From the NCBI RefSeq assembly GCF_048544455.1, contig NC_133538.1, positions 145,325,922 through 145,389,921 of the forward strand: a stretch of 64,000 nt of DNA, written 5' to 3'. Of the stretch, positions 54,423-64,000 are shown in pieces. The stretch comes from Silene latifolia (Eukaryota; Streptophyta; Magnoliopsida; Caryophyllales; Caryophyllaceae). The stretch's first letter is position 1. Each line of letters opens with the position of its first letter. Under the pieces are notes generated by a model that was given only the letters and a program-made list of their open reading frames with translations, did not search any database and had not been told where the DNA came from. The position numbers and the translations under genes were made by a program.

Positions 54423-56023
54423 TGAAGAGTCGAGGACGAGGGCACCTAAGAGGGGGAGGGGGTGAATTAGGTGTCTATTTAAAATTTAAGCTTAATGAAA
54501 GCTTCTTTAAAAAAACTCTTAAACACTTTAAACAATGCTTAGATGAAAGGAGAAGTCGATACTTAGAACTAGAGAGTTAAAAGTATTCAACAACGATTCA
54601 GCAAGCAGAAGTTACAGTGTACTCAACAGTTGATTCTGTAGATAAAGACGTGAGTAGAGTGTGCATCGGAAATAAAACGAAATAGACACGACTAACGATG
54701 TTTTTAAAAACTGGTTCGGACACTACTCCGCGACCTACGTCCAGCGCTATTTTATTAAACGTCTCAGAAGTAAACTCATACAAACTAAGACCACCCCGAA
54801 TAATAAAACAACTCCCCAACCTACTCCGGTTGCTAATGCTTAAAAGCTACTCCGCTTCCAAGACTTTTGCTTTGGGCTACTCCGCCGAAAGACTCCTTGC
54901 TTAAAGCTACTCCGCAATAAGACTCTTGCTTTGGGCTACTCCGCCGAAAGACTTCATGCTCAAAAGCTACTCCGCTTCGAAGACTTCATGCTTAAGGATA
55001 ACTCTATCCTAAGACTTTGTTCGGTTCTACCCGTTTGTTACAAGACCACTTATCTCAATGTTATTCACTCAATTGAACGGAGGAGATAAAGTTTAAGTAC
55101 AAAACACGGGATCCTTGAACACGACTAAAACGACTAGGTGCAACAACAAACTCAAGTAAAAGACTCAAAAGATAAATAAACAAACTTGCAAAAGATTCAA
55201 AGATTTGAAAATGATAAACGGTTTTGCAAAGTTAATTTACTCGATTGAAAGCTTAAGTCTTTTTCAGTTTAAAACTCGTTTGTTGCACACTTGTAAAAAT
55301 GAATTAAGCAAGCTATTTATAATGTTCAAGTAGTATACTTTACATTAAAATATCTTACACTCATAAGCACAAGTGATTAAAATAATGTAAGTAGTTTGCT
55401 TGGGCAACATGCAAAGCCAACCGAAATGCTCTCCAAGAAACCGAGTATTCTTCCTCAAGAAATCGGTGCCTAAGATTGCAAGAAACCAGGTTGTGCACAC
55501 ATACAAAAATAGGCTGGGTTTTTCAACAAGAAACAAGCATAAATGGTTGTGTTTATAGGAACCATAAACATTTCCATAAATGTAAAAGCAAGCAACCCAT
55601 TTATAGTAAGTGTCTTATTGTGCAAGCAAACTCCTTAGCAAGTCATTGAAAGCTCTATATTCTTTAAAAGACTTCAAAGTATTTCCAGAAAATATTTGTG
55701 GAAGTTAAAAGCACTTTAACAAAGATTCAAATATTTTTGAAATATTTCTTTCAAAGACGAGCCTTAATTAACTGTTGACTCAACTGTTATTTTTGCACCT
55801 AAACGTAAATTCGTGTTAAACGATCACCTTACAACACATGACATTAGCACTAATGACTATCTTCATCTTTGATCTTCATGATGACATTCTTGATAACCTT
55901 GAATTGACAATTGGAGCTTCATGCTACATGGTTAAACTTAAGAGGCACACAATTAAATAACAAATGAGATTAATTTGTCTTAAGGCATCATCAACACAAT
56001 CTTAATCAAATTGGGTTTCTTCA
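54423..56023 (-). repeat. 3' LTR of copia element G
   Basis: 1601 bp. The sense strand begins TGAAGAAACCCAATTTG next to the polypurine tract and ends ACTCTTCA. The plus-strand start (TGAAGAGTCGAGGACGAG) is repeated at 63753. A 34-bp tandem repeat lies at 54838-54998. Confidence 0.9.
54838..54998 (-). repeat. Tandem repeat of about 34 bp in the element G LTR
   Basis: Five imperfect copies of the unit GCTACTCCGC...AAGACTT.(T/A)TGCTT. Units alternate between 'aaagctactccgcttc' and 'gggctactccgccgaa' forms, so a two-unit higher-order period is visible. Confidence 0.75.
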
Positions 56024-56497
56024 ATTTCCCCCTTTGATGATGGCAAGACAAATAAAATTCAGTGTGCAATTCCCCCTTAATCCATGGTCAAGGTTAACAA
56101 GTCAAAACATGATCAAAATAAGATGTATAAATACATGGTCATTGAAAATTGGTCAAATTTTTCGTTAGCCTAGGTAGAACATATTATCGCCAAGTAAACA
56201 TAGTTATGGTGTACGCAAGCCTAAGAGTCATTGAATCACCACCTGCAATTTTAAACAACTTCCCCCTCTTGACATCATCAAGTAGGAAGAACACAAGTCT
56301 AAATAAGGATTAGAGTTATACAAAACAAATTGTTCAACAACTAACAACATAACCAATATTAGTAAATTATCACAAACACAAAGCCAAGGTAAAAAGGGAT
56401 TAGAAAGGCTTTTGTTTTGATTAGGCAATAGGCATGGTTATGGCAAAAGGCTTGGTACGACATACGGCATAGGCTAGGCACGGCTAGGAGCAAGAGA
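56024..56497 (-). other. Polypurine tract and 3' untranslated region of element G
   Basis: CATCAAAGGGGGAAAT on the minus strand (about 56024-56039) directly precedes the LTR start and is the polypurine tract. A second purine run GAGGGGGAAGTT lies at 56260-56271. No coding sequence is supported. Confidence 0.75.
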
Positions 56498-58077
56498 TCA
56501 ATCATTGGTTTCTTCGGTTTGATCTTCTCCAACCAACCCGTGAACCATCTCCATAAGCTCTTCATTTTGACCCTTAACCTCCTTGAGTTCCTTACGCAAA
56601 CCCGACACTTCCAAACGAAGACCCGCAATCTCACCCATTTGAGCATGTTGGAGATCCAACAAGGCTTTGACATCCTTAGTGAGACGTGTCATAGAAGACG
56701 ATTGCATAGAGGAGGAGGCGACATCCGTAGCCTTCATACCCGACCAAATACGAGCAAGTTTATCACCATCAATTTTCAAGTACATTTGTGATAAAACTCC
56801 CGAGGTCATAGTGTCACACATGTGATCCACACCGAAACTAGTCGAGTCCACAATATCCAATTTCTCGAAAATGACCGATAACCACATCCCATATGCTAAC
56901 ACGGTGGAACTATCAACCTTACGCTTTTCAACAATCATTCGAGTTTATAGCGACGGCCCGATTTAAAGTTCCCTTGGATGACATGCTTGCAACAATCAAA
57001 TATATCCTTTGGAAAGCGATACCCATAAAGAATTTCAAGTGCCTTGGACTTGTTCTCATCAAGAGGTTGCTCAATAGCAATCATAGCACTATTCGATTCA
57101 TCGGCTTCCTTTGCCATTTCCTCCACTTTCCTTTTCTTTGAGATAACCCGAGTGGACATTCTCCTTGCTTTGCCTTTCGGTTTGGGAACGATTTCCTCCT
57201 TGAATAACTCGTCATCATTGAAGACGACATTCAATTTCTCCGTGTCAATTTCCGTTTCCACAACCGTTGCCTCACTCACGGTTTTGCCTCTCCTTTTTCT
57301 CCTTTTATTTCCAACCAAATCTTTCAACATCTCATCATCACCAACACTTCCCTTCGATTTCGATTTCGATTTCCCATTACTCTTCTCACCGGATTCCTCA
57401 ACAACATTCTCAACACTCTTTTCTTTTTTCTCACTTTTTTCAATTGATTTTTCAACACTCTTTTCTTTTTCTTTTTCAATGTTTTCCTCATTCTCCTCTT
57501 CACTTTCATTTTTCTTTTCCTCACTGTTTTTCTCTCCTTCCTTCTCGGCATCCTCATCAACGATATCCTCATCATTGTTACTTTCCTTACCAACACCAAC
57601 ATCAACTCCCTCAACTTCTTGAATGATTGGATTTCCATCATCATCAACCTCACCAACAACCCGTGAGCTTCCTTCTTCACCCTCGGTTTCGGTTGCATGC
57701 GGCATATTCAAATCGAATTTTTGATTGAACACCTGACTTGAGAATCTCCTAGCCTCGGCAGCTGTTTTAGGACGATTAGCAACTGATTTCTTCCTTGTCA
57801 TTGGGGTTTTCGGCACAAAGACTCTAGGTTTCTTTGGTGGTTTTTGATTTTGGGCACTTTTTGATCCAAGACTTTCGATTTGAGGTTCAACCGTTGGTAC
57901 TTTCGGTTTGTAGGAGTCTCGGATTGCATTTAAGAGTTTCTTAGTTGATTTTGGAGGCATGATTCTTATAGTGAAAGTAAAAGTGACAGTTGGGAGAGGT
58001 ATGCTTTTGACGGTTTTGGAGAATATTTGGGGAAGGTGTAATTTTTTGAATATTTTGAAAGTGAGTAAGGAGGTCAT
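56498..58077 (-). CDS. SIRE-type env-position ORFs (two overlapping frames)
   Basis: The first frame (58077-56935) starts in a hydrophobic, basic N-terminus; an alternative start is MPPKSTKKLLNAIRDSYKPK. It has a long Glu/Lys-rich low-complexity segment (SEEENEENIEKEKEKSVEKS) and a C-terminal block YGYRFPKDIFDCCKHVIQ. Its stop overlaps the start of the second frame (56938-56498) as ATGA. The second frame continues the conserved domain (VLAYGMWLSVIFEKLDIVDS) and ends in a heptad coiled coil (LRLEVSGLRKELKEVKGQNE). In SIRE elements this is one long ORF, so the break is either a frameshift or a stop-restart join. No clear envelope signature is visible. Confidence 0.6.
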
Positions 58078-58393
58078 GATTTAAGAGTTGAAAATTTGGA
58101 CATGTAGTAAATGAGGTGAATAGTGTTTTAGGCTTTTTTATTTGATTGGTTGAGAGGAAGGTGGGTGTAGCCGGTTAGGTGGGGTTTAGGCGGCTAGGAC
58201 ATGGGTAATGGGGAAAGGAGATTTGATGGTTAGATGATGGTTGAGTGGCTCCATGTGAATAATATCTTTACCCATTGGATTTACATGCAAATTAATCATC
58301 AAATTCATTGAGTAATACTAACACATAATCACTTATAAAAACAAGTGTAACATCTACTCTAGTCAATCATCGAGGGCAAGTCGTCATAAAATT
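58078..58393 (-). other. Spacer between pol and the env-position ORF
   Basis: About 300 bp of untranslated sequence separates the end of pol (GLLDSA) from the next ORF start. No polypurine tract or splice acceptor is obvious. Confidence 0.5.
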
Positions 58394-61300
58394 TTACGCG
58401 GAATCCAACAAACCAATTTCCAACCGAAGTTTTACGAATTGTTCTCTTTCAAGCGGTTTTGTAAAAATGTCGGCTATTTGATCTTCTGTTCTACAAAATT
58501 TAAGACGAATTTGACCTTTTTCCACATGATCACGTAAAAAATGATGTCTTATGTCAATATGCTTAGTCCTTGATTGTTGTATAGGGTTCTTTGAAATGTT
58601 AATGGCACTAGTATTGTCACAAAAGATAGGAGTTGAATCAAAGATAATACCATAGTCCCTTAGTTGTGTCGAACCCAAAGAACTTGCGCGCAACACAATG
58701 CGGCACTTACGTACTCGCTTTCAACGGTGGAAAGAGCAACGGTGTTTTGTTTCTTAGACGCCCATGAGATCAAACACGGACCTAAGAAAGTAGCCATCCC
58801 GGATGTACTCTTTCGATCAACGACGCTTCCGGCATAATCTGCATCCGAGTATCCTAAAAGCTCAAAAGGACAATGTGAGGGATACCAAAGATACAAATTA
58901 GACGTTCCAACCAAGTACCTAAGAATACGTTTAACGGCAATGAAATGCGATTCTCTAGGACTAGCTTGGAAACGAGCACATAGACATACACTATATAAAA
59001 TATCCGGTCGACTAGCGGTCAAATAAAGTAATGAACCGATCATACCTCGATACATCGTTTCATCAACTTTCTTACCATTCTCATCTTTGTCAAGCTTTGT
59101 GGACGAAACCATAGGTGTAGAGAAGGGTTTAGAATTAGTCATACCGAAGTTACATAGCATCTCCTTTATATACTTTTGTTGATGAATCATCACACCATCT
59201 TGAGTTTGCTTGATTTGAAGCCCAAGGAAGAAACCTAGTTCTCCCATCATACTCATCTCAAACTCAGATTTCATTAGTTCCGAAAAGTACAAATAAAGGA
59301 GTTCATTCGTTGCACCAAATATTATGTCATCGACATAAATCTGTACAATCAACAGTTCACCACACTGTGACTTTATGAACAATGTCTTATCCACCAATCC
59401 ACGCACAAAACCATTTTCCAAAAGAAATTTTGACAAGCGATCATACCAAGCTCTTGGAGCCTGTTTTAAACCATAAAGCGCCTTGTCCAATTTAAAAACA
59501 TGGTTTGGAAATTCATTGTTCATAAAACCCGGTGGTTGCTCCACAAAGACCTCTTCTTCTAAATAACCATTTAGAAAAGCCGTTTTGACATCCATTTGAA
59601 ATAGTTTGATGCCTTTGTGAGCTGCAAAAGCTATGAGCATACGTATGGCTTCAAGCCTAGCTACTGGTGCGAAGGTTTCATTATAATCAATGCCTTCTTG
59701 TTGTTTAAATCCTTGCACCACTAGTCTAGCTTTATTCCTTACGATATTGCCCGAATCATCTAGCTTATTGCGAAAGACCCATTTGGTACCAATCACGGTA
59801 CAACCAGTAGGTCTAGGGACAAGATTCCATACCTCATTCCTTCTGAATTGATTTAGTTCCTCTTGCATTTCCATCACCCAACTCGGATCTTCAAGTGCCA
59901 TGGTGATGTTCGTTGGTTCAATTTGTGAGAGGAACGCATGAGATGCAAAGAAATCATTGAGGGATGATCTTGTTTTCCTTCCCGAATTCAAGTCACTGGT
60001 CAAGTTAGAAAGGGGGTGAGATTTTTGGTGTTTCCACTTCTTTGGTACGATTAAGGATGGTGAGGCTTCTTGGGGTTCTGACTCAACAGTTCGCTCAACT
60101 GTTGGTTCTGGTTCATTTTGTGTTTGAGGGTTTGTTTTTGTTTGTTCATTTTGTTCAAGTGTACCCTCATTCCCCCTGGATGTCGTAGCCTCATTTTGTG
60201 GTTCAAGTGGTTCTGTTCCCCCTGTCTCTTGGCCAGTTCCTTCAGTCAACAGTTGATCCGACTGTTGATTCTGCTCCTCTTGTTCGTTTTCCTCGTGTAC
60301 ATCATCCATGTCATGTCGAATCATTCCAAGCTCATAGTCCTCATCATCTTCATCATCCTCTTCTTGTGTATTAGAATGAAAAAGACTAGACTCATCAAAT
60401 ATGACATGCACACTTTCTTCCATTTTCATGGTTCGTTTATTATACACTTTATAAGCCTTGCTACGATCCGAATAACCGACAAATACGGCCTCATCACTAC
60501 GAGCATCGAATTTACCCAAATTATCCTTTCCATTGTTGTGAACAAAACATTTGCTTCCAAAGCATTTCAAATAGGATAAATTAGGCTTTCTTCCTTTAAG
60601 CAACTCGTTGGGTGTTTTGTTAAGCATTTTTCGGATCATAACACGATTATAAATGTGACATGATGTGTTGACGGCTTCGGCCCAAAAATTCTTTGGCAAC
60701 TTACTACTAATGAGCATAGTCCTAGCCATGTTTTCAAGTGTACGGTTCATACGCTCTACAACCCCGTTTTTTTGAGGTGTAGCACGCGCGGAAAAGTTAT
60801 GGCTAATACCGTGCTCATCACAATAAGTAATAAATGAGGAATTTTCAAATTCGGTTCCATGGTTGGATCTCAAAGATATGAGCTTTTTATCAAACTTGTT
60901 TTGGACCTTTTTCAACCAAATTAAAAATTCATCAAATACTTCATCTTTAGAACTCAAATAGAGAAGCCAAACAAATCGTGAGAAATCGTCAACAATCACA
61001 CATAAGAAACGACTACCTCCTTTACTTCTAACACGCATTGGACCACATAGATCAATATGAAGTAACTCAAGAGGTTTAGATGTACTAACGAACTTTTTGG
61101 ATTTAAAGGAGCTTCTTACTTGCTTCCCCTTAGCACAATCATCACACAAACTATTAAAGTCAAATTTCATATTAGGAATGCCATCAACTAAGTCAAGTCG
61201 CTTAAGGGTGTTCAATGTTCTAGCATTTACGTGACCTAATCTCTTATGCCAAAGCCATGGGTCGTTCTTTTTCAAAGCACTCATACAAGACATGGTACGA

Positions 61301-61647
61301 CTAGAGAATGCAAAAAGATTAGTCAAGTAAACATCTTTAACACGTTTTCCTTCTAGAACAACTTCCCTTGTATTACCATCTAAAACACGACATTCACTAG
61401 CACAAAATTCAACGATATTACCATTATCACACATTTGAGATATGCTAAGGAGATTATGCTTCAAACCTTTGACAAGCAACACTTTGTCGACACATTGTGA
61501 CGATGACTTACCAACCTTCCCGATTGCAATAATTTCACCTTTCTTATTGTCACCAAACGTCACGGTGCAACCATTGTAGGCTTCTAGTGAGAGAAATTGG
61601 TTTCTAATTCCCGTCATATGACGTGAACATCCTTGTCCAAGTACCAA
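58394..61647 (-). pseudogene. Copia-type pol polyprotein (element G)
   Basis: Protease, integrase, RT and RNase H in copia order. Visible blocks are [19 protein letters not shown]; the integrase zinc region [20 protein letters not shown]; the core [17 protein letters not shown] with its third residue in [16 protein letters not shown] with [20 protein letters not shown] and YVDDIIFGA; and RNase H with [18 protein letters not shown] and [13 protein letters not shown]. Defects: the protease Asp-Ser-Gly reads Gly-Gln-Gly (GQGCSRHM); the second integrase Asp reads Asn (LRSNHGTEF); and a frameshift near 58690 moves the end of RNase H (HIDIRHHFLRDHVEKGQIRL) to another frame. The element is therefore inactive although over 95 percent of the frame is open. 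Confidence 0.85.
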
Positions 61648-61649
61648 TT

Positions 61650-62571
61650 GCTGCTTTGCCTCTCACTAATGCCTATAAGAAATCAAGAGGTTAGTTTAGG
61701 AATCCAAACGAATTTGGATCCCTTTTTGTGAGTTGTATTGTTAATCAAATCTTTGCGAACCCACTCCTTTTTAGCAACCTTGATGTTCTTATTTAAGTCG
61801 TTTAGTCGATTAGGACAACCATTAAAGTCATGACCAGTCTTACCACAAAAGTTGCAAACAATATACTCAGGAAGGCCTGCATATTTTCTCCTTCGAAAAT
61901 CAGTCTTGCTTGGTTCCTGGTTTAAATTACTGAGTTCATCAAATCACTTTGGAAACCAAGTCCAGCTTTCTCTTGATTTTGGGACTGATTTATGAGGGAG
62001 TCTAAAATGTTTTGGCTACCTTCCCATTTCCTGTAAAACTCTTTAGCATCATGCAACTCTTTGGTCAATGTTTCAATTTTAGCAAGATGGTCAAGATTTA
62101 GTTTGCCTACTTTATCGAAAGCGGATTTAGCATGACTACATTCATCACTAAGCAACATAGCAATTTCTTCAAGTTGCTTATTATCATGTCGACACGAGGT
62201 AAGGTCAGCTAGCAGTGAGTCTCGTTCTTTAATCAAAATATCAACTTGAATAATTAAAGACTCGTTTTCTTTTTCAACATCGAAACAACGGTTGAGGCAA
62301 ATGTTGATTTTGACGAGCTAGCAATATTCGTGAGAACAAGGTTTTCTTTCCTCAATTTTTTAATTTCTTTTCTGAGTGATGGAATGATGTTACTTTCTTT
62401 TATCTCATCTAGACACTCTCTAAGACCAACATTTTCTTCAGCAATTTCCTCAATTTGAGTTTGCAAGTCATAGAGTTTATCGTTTTTAGCAAGACTCTTG
62501 TCAAGTACATCATCAAACATCAAACAAAGCTTATCCTTAGAAAGAGTTCTCACCTTGTTCTTGAGATTCAT
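61650..62571 (-). pseudogene. C-terminal gag extension with coiled coil and second zinc knuckle (element G)
   Basis: Two reading pieces (62571-62254 and 62236-61922) form long heptad coiled coils (ECLDEIKESNIIPSLRKEIK, ETLTKELHDAKEFYRKWEGS). A further piece carries the knuckle CNFCGKTGHDFNGC (about 61860-61815) and ends before protease at a TGA near 61690. Frame changes at about 62245 and 61925 interrupt it. Long gags of this kind are typical of SIRE elements. Confidence 0.7.
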
Positions 62572-63689
62572 TACCTCGGTGTCGGAGTCATCATTTGGAG
62601 TCGTCGGAGTGCGCCATAAGACAGTGCGGATTCTTTCTTTGAAGACTTAGGTCCGTCAAGATCAAGACGAGTTGTCATACAAACTTTGGCATCTAATTCT
62701 TCCTCAAGGACATCATCCTCATCGGAATCAGATACACCCCATATTGCAGACATGACTTTATGCTTAAAATCTTTCTTTGAAAAATCTCGTTTTTCTCTAG
62801 ATTTGAACTCATTCCACTTGGGGCAATCTTTGATAAGGTGACCTTTCTCACCACATTTGAAACAAGCCACCGTGGAATAAGATCTTTTCTTTTGAAAACG
62901 TTTTTTGTTAGCATTGTTGAACTTCTTAGGATTGTGACTATTGATCATATCCGCCATGTTACGTGAGTACATAGCTTGCTCGTCATCTCCATCATCTTCC
63001 TCATCACTTGAGGTTGATTTGAGAGCGAAACCTCTAGCTTTGGAGCTTTCACCCGAGCGCTTTGCGAGACTTAACTCGTGTGCCATGAGTGAGCCCATTA
63101 GCTCATTGAGGGACAATTTGGACAGATCTTTAGCCTCCTCAATAGCCGTCACCTTCGGTTGCCATTTATCACTTAGGCTACGAAGGATCTTTCGGACTAT
63201 ATCCTCAGAATCAAACTCTCTACCTAGACCTTTAAGTTCATTAACAATACTAGAAAAGCGAGAAAAAAGACAATTGATTGACTCATCTTTCATCATATTG
63301 AACATCTCATATTGTTGCATGAGAAGGTCAATACGATGCTTCTTGACTTGGGACGTTCCTTCATAAGCAAGATTTAACGTGTCCCAAATCTCTTTAGCCG
63401 AGGTACATCCGGAGATGCGATTGATATCTTGTTCACCGATGGCATATTGAAGAATGGACATGCCTTTAGAATTTTTCTCGACTTTACGATAGTCAGCCTC
63501 GACATAACTTTCCTCGCTTTTCACGGCACTTTTCCCATCAGAGTCAGTAACCGTTATAGCAAGGGGACCCTTTTGAATAATGACCCAACACTCATAATCC
63601 GTACTTTTGACGTAGTGTTCCATACGGTGCTTCCACCAAGAGTAGTTATCCCCTTTGAAGATAGGGTACTTAGTATGTTTCCCGTCCAT
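62571..63689 (-). CDS. Copia gag of the SIRE type (element G)
   Basis: 372 residues starting MDGKHTKYPIFKGDNYSWWK, 50 bp after the PBS, with no earlier in-frame start that fits. UBN2-type capsid blocks include SAKEIWDTLNLAYEGTSQVK and LLMQQYEMFNMMKDESINCL. A CCHC knuckle CFKCGEKGHLIKDC follows a basic stretch (KRFQKKRSYS). The Asp/Glu-rich DSDEDDVLEEELDAK precedes the end. The stop TAA overlaps the next ATG (TAATG), where the coiled-coil extension begins in another frame. Confidence 0.8.
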   Translation of the reverse strand: MDGKHTKYPIFKGDNYSWWKHRMEHYVKSTDYECWVIIQKGPLAITVTDSDGKSAVKSEESYVEADYRKVEKNSKGMSILQYAIGEQDINRISGCTSAKEIWDTLNLAYEGTSQVKKHRIDLLMQQYEMFNMMKDESINCLFSRFSSIVNELKGLGREFDSEDIVRKILRSLSDKWQPKVTAIEEAKDLSKLSLNELMGSLMAHELSLAKRSGESSKARGFALKSTSSDEEDDGDDEQAMYSRNMADMINSHNPKKFNNANKKRFQKKRSYSTVACFKCGEKGHLIKDCPKWNEFKSREKRDFSKKDFKHKVMSAIWGVSDSDEDDVLEEELDAKVCMTTRLDLDGPKSSKKESALSYGALRRLQMMTPTPR

Positions 63690-63738
63690 GACTATAGGAT
63701 CAACTCACTGGTAGTTAACCAGTTATCAAGAGCACAAG

Positions 63739-63750
63739 GCTCTGATACCA
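63739..63750 (-). other. Initiator tRNA-Met primer-binding site of element G
   Basis: The minus strand reads TGGTATCAGAGC, the standard copia PBS, 2 bp from the LTR end. Confidence 0.9.
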
Positions 63751-63752
63751 AT

Positions 63753-64000
63753 TGAAGAGTCGAGGACGAGGGCACCTAAGAGGGGGAGGGGGTGAATTAG
63801 GTGTCTATTTAAAATTTAAGCTTAATGAAAGCTTCTTTAAAAAAAAAACTCTTAAACACTTTAAACAATGCTTAGATGAAAGGAGAAGTCGATACTTAGA
63901 ACTAGAGAGTTAAAAGTATTCAACAACGATTCAGCAAGCGAAATTCTGATGTACTCAACGATTGATTATGTAGATAAAGACGTGAGTAGAGTGTGCGCGG
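63753..64000 (-). repeat. 5' LTR of copia element G, partial
   Basis: This matches the start of the LTR at 54423 for about 250 bp with a few differences: a longer A run near 63838, and changes near 63940-63970. It continues past the window end. Confidence 0.9.

Larger units (their letters stand above)
54423..64000 (-). mobile_element. SIRE-type copia element G, nearly complete, minus strand
   Basis: Two LTRs (54423-56023 and 63753 to beyond the window) bracket gag, pol and an env-position ORF. A copia-type pol with UBN2 gag, a coiled-coil gag extension with a second knuckle, and an extra ORF after pol identify the SIRE/Maximus lineage. The PBS pairs with initiator tRNA-Met. The flank before the low LTR (atgca, 54418-54422) should be the target duplication; the other copy is outside the window. 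Frames are broken in several places. Confidence 0.85.

Noticed and set aside
57044-57622. 192-residue Ser/Phe-rich open frame on the plus strand
   Set aside because: It is the antisense shadow of the Glu/Lys-rich segment of the SIRE env-position ORF and has no independent signature.
60118-60579. 153-residue hydrophobic frame on the plus strand
   Set aside because: It lies antisense to the integrase-RT linker of the copia pol; composition is explained by the complementary acidic/Gln-rich codons.

Overview
The window is repeat-rich nuclear DNA from a flowering plant. The evidence is plant-type LTR retrotransposons (Athila, Tat/Retand-like, a chromovirus-like 3' end, SIRE-type and other copia), a Mutator-like segment with Ulp1-type protease genes, CACTA ends, Stowaway and Harbinger-type MITEs and a Helitron terminus. 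No ordinary host gene, tRNA or rRNA is convincingly present. The Retand-like layout and overall flavour suggest Caryophyllales, possibly Caryophyllaceae, but the sequence alone does not prove this.

Layout. (1) 1-25 kb is a nested stack. A minus-strand copia element (C: LTR 23745-24727, gag 21068-21964) is cut in its gag by Athila-like E3 (LTR 19875-21067, PBS to tRNA-Asp, gag). E3 gag is cut by Athila-like B (5' LTR 12086-13294 plus 19149-19209, gag-protease 10150-11930). B's LTR is split by a complete non-autonomous element D (13295-19143, 5-bp target duplication CTAAC). B's protease is cut by the 3' end of a chromovirus-like element T (7404-10149). T is abutted by the 3' two-thirds of a plus-strand Athila-like element A (1-7403), which has gag-protease and an env-position ORF but no reverse transcriptase or integrase between them. 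(2) About 25.98-38.96 kb is a decayed minus-strand Tat/Retand-lineage element. It has gag, protease, RT, two RNase H domains, integrase, an antisense extra ORF with an intron, a 3' region interrupted by a MITE and a Helitron end, and a striking hairpin array next to the polypurine tract. (3) About 38.96-50.3 kb is a Mutator-like segment: a FAR1/MURA C-terminal exon on +, a small coiled-coil ORF on +, and on - a Ulp1-like cysteine protease gene whose catalytic exons are present twice. Its introns are filled with an 11-bp degenerate repeat. (4) 50.2-54.2 kb holds a microsatellite, two CACTA-type ends and a Stowaway MITE. (5) 54.4 kb to the window end is a SIRE-type copia element on the minus strand (LTR, env-position ORF, pol, gag, PBS to initiator tRNA-Met, start of second LTR).

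Main unexpected signals. First, ten clusters of paired CGATCG-type palindromes. The two members of each pair are almost always 20-21 bp apart (two DNA helical turns). In every Athila-like and chromovirus-like LTR here the cluster lies just upstream of the putative TATA box, and in two elements it recurs inside the gag or 5' coding region as RS(S/T)-x4-RS(S/T). Second, an array of about 16 short hairpins at 26109-26722 whose stems co-vary around a constant core. Third, an apparently self-contained promoter, 5' leader and intron in front of the env-position ORF of element A.

Nearly every coding region carries frameshifts, stops or active-site changes, so most entries are given as pseudogenes. 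All family assignments come from motif recognition by eye; no alignment or search was run.
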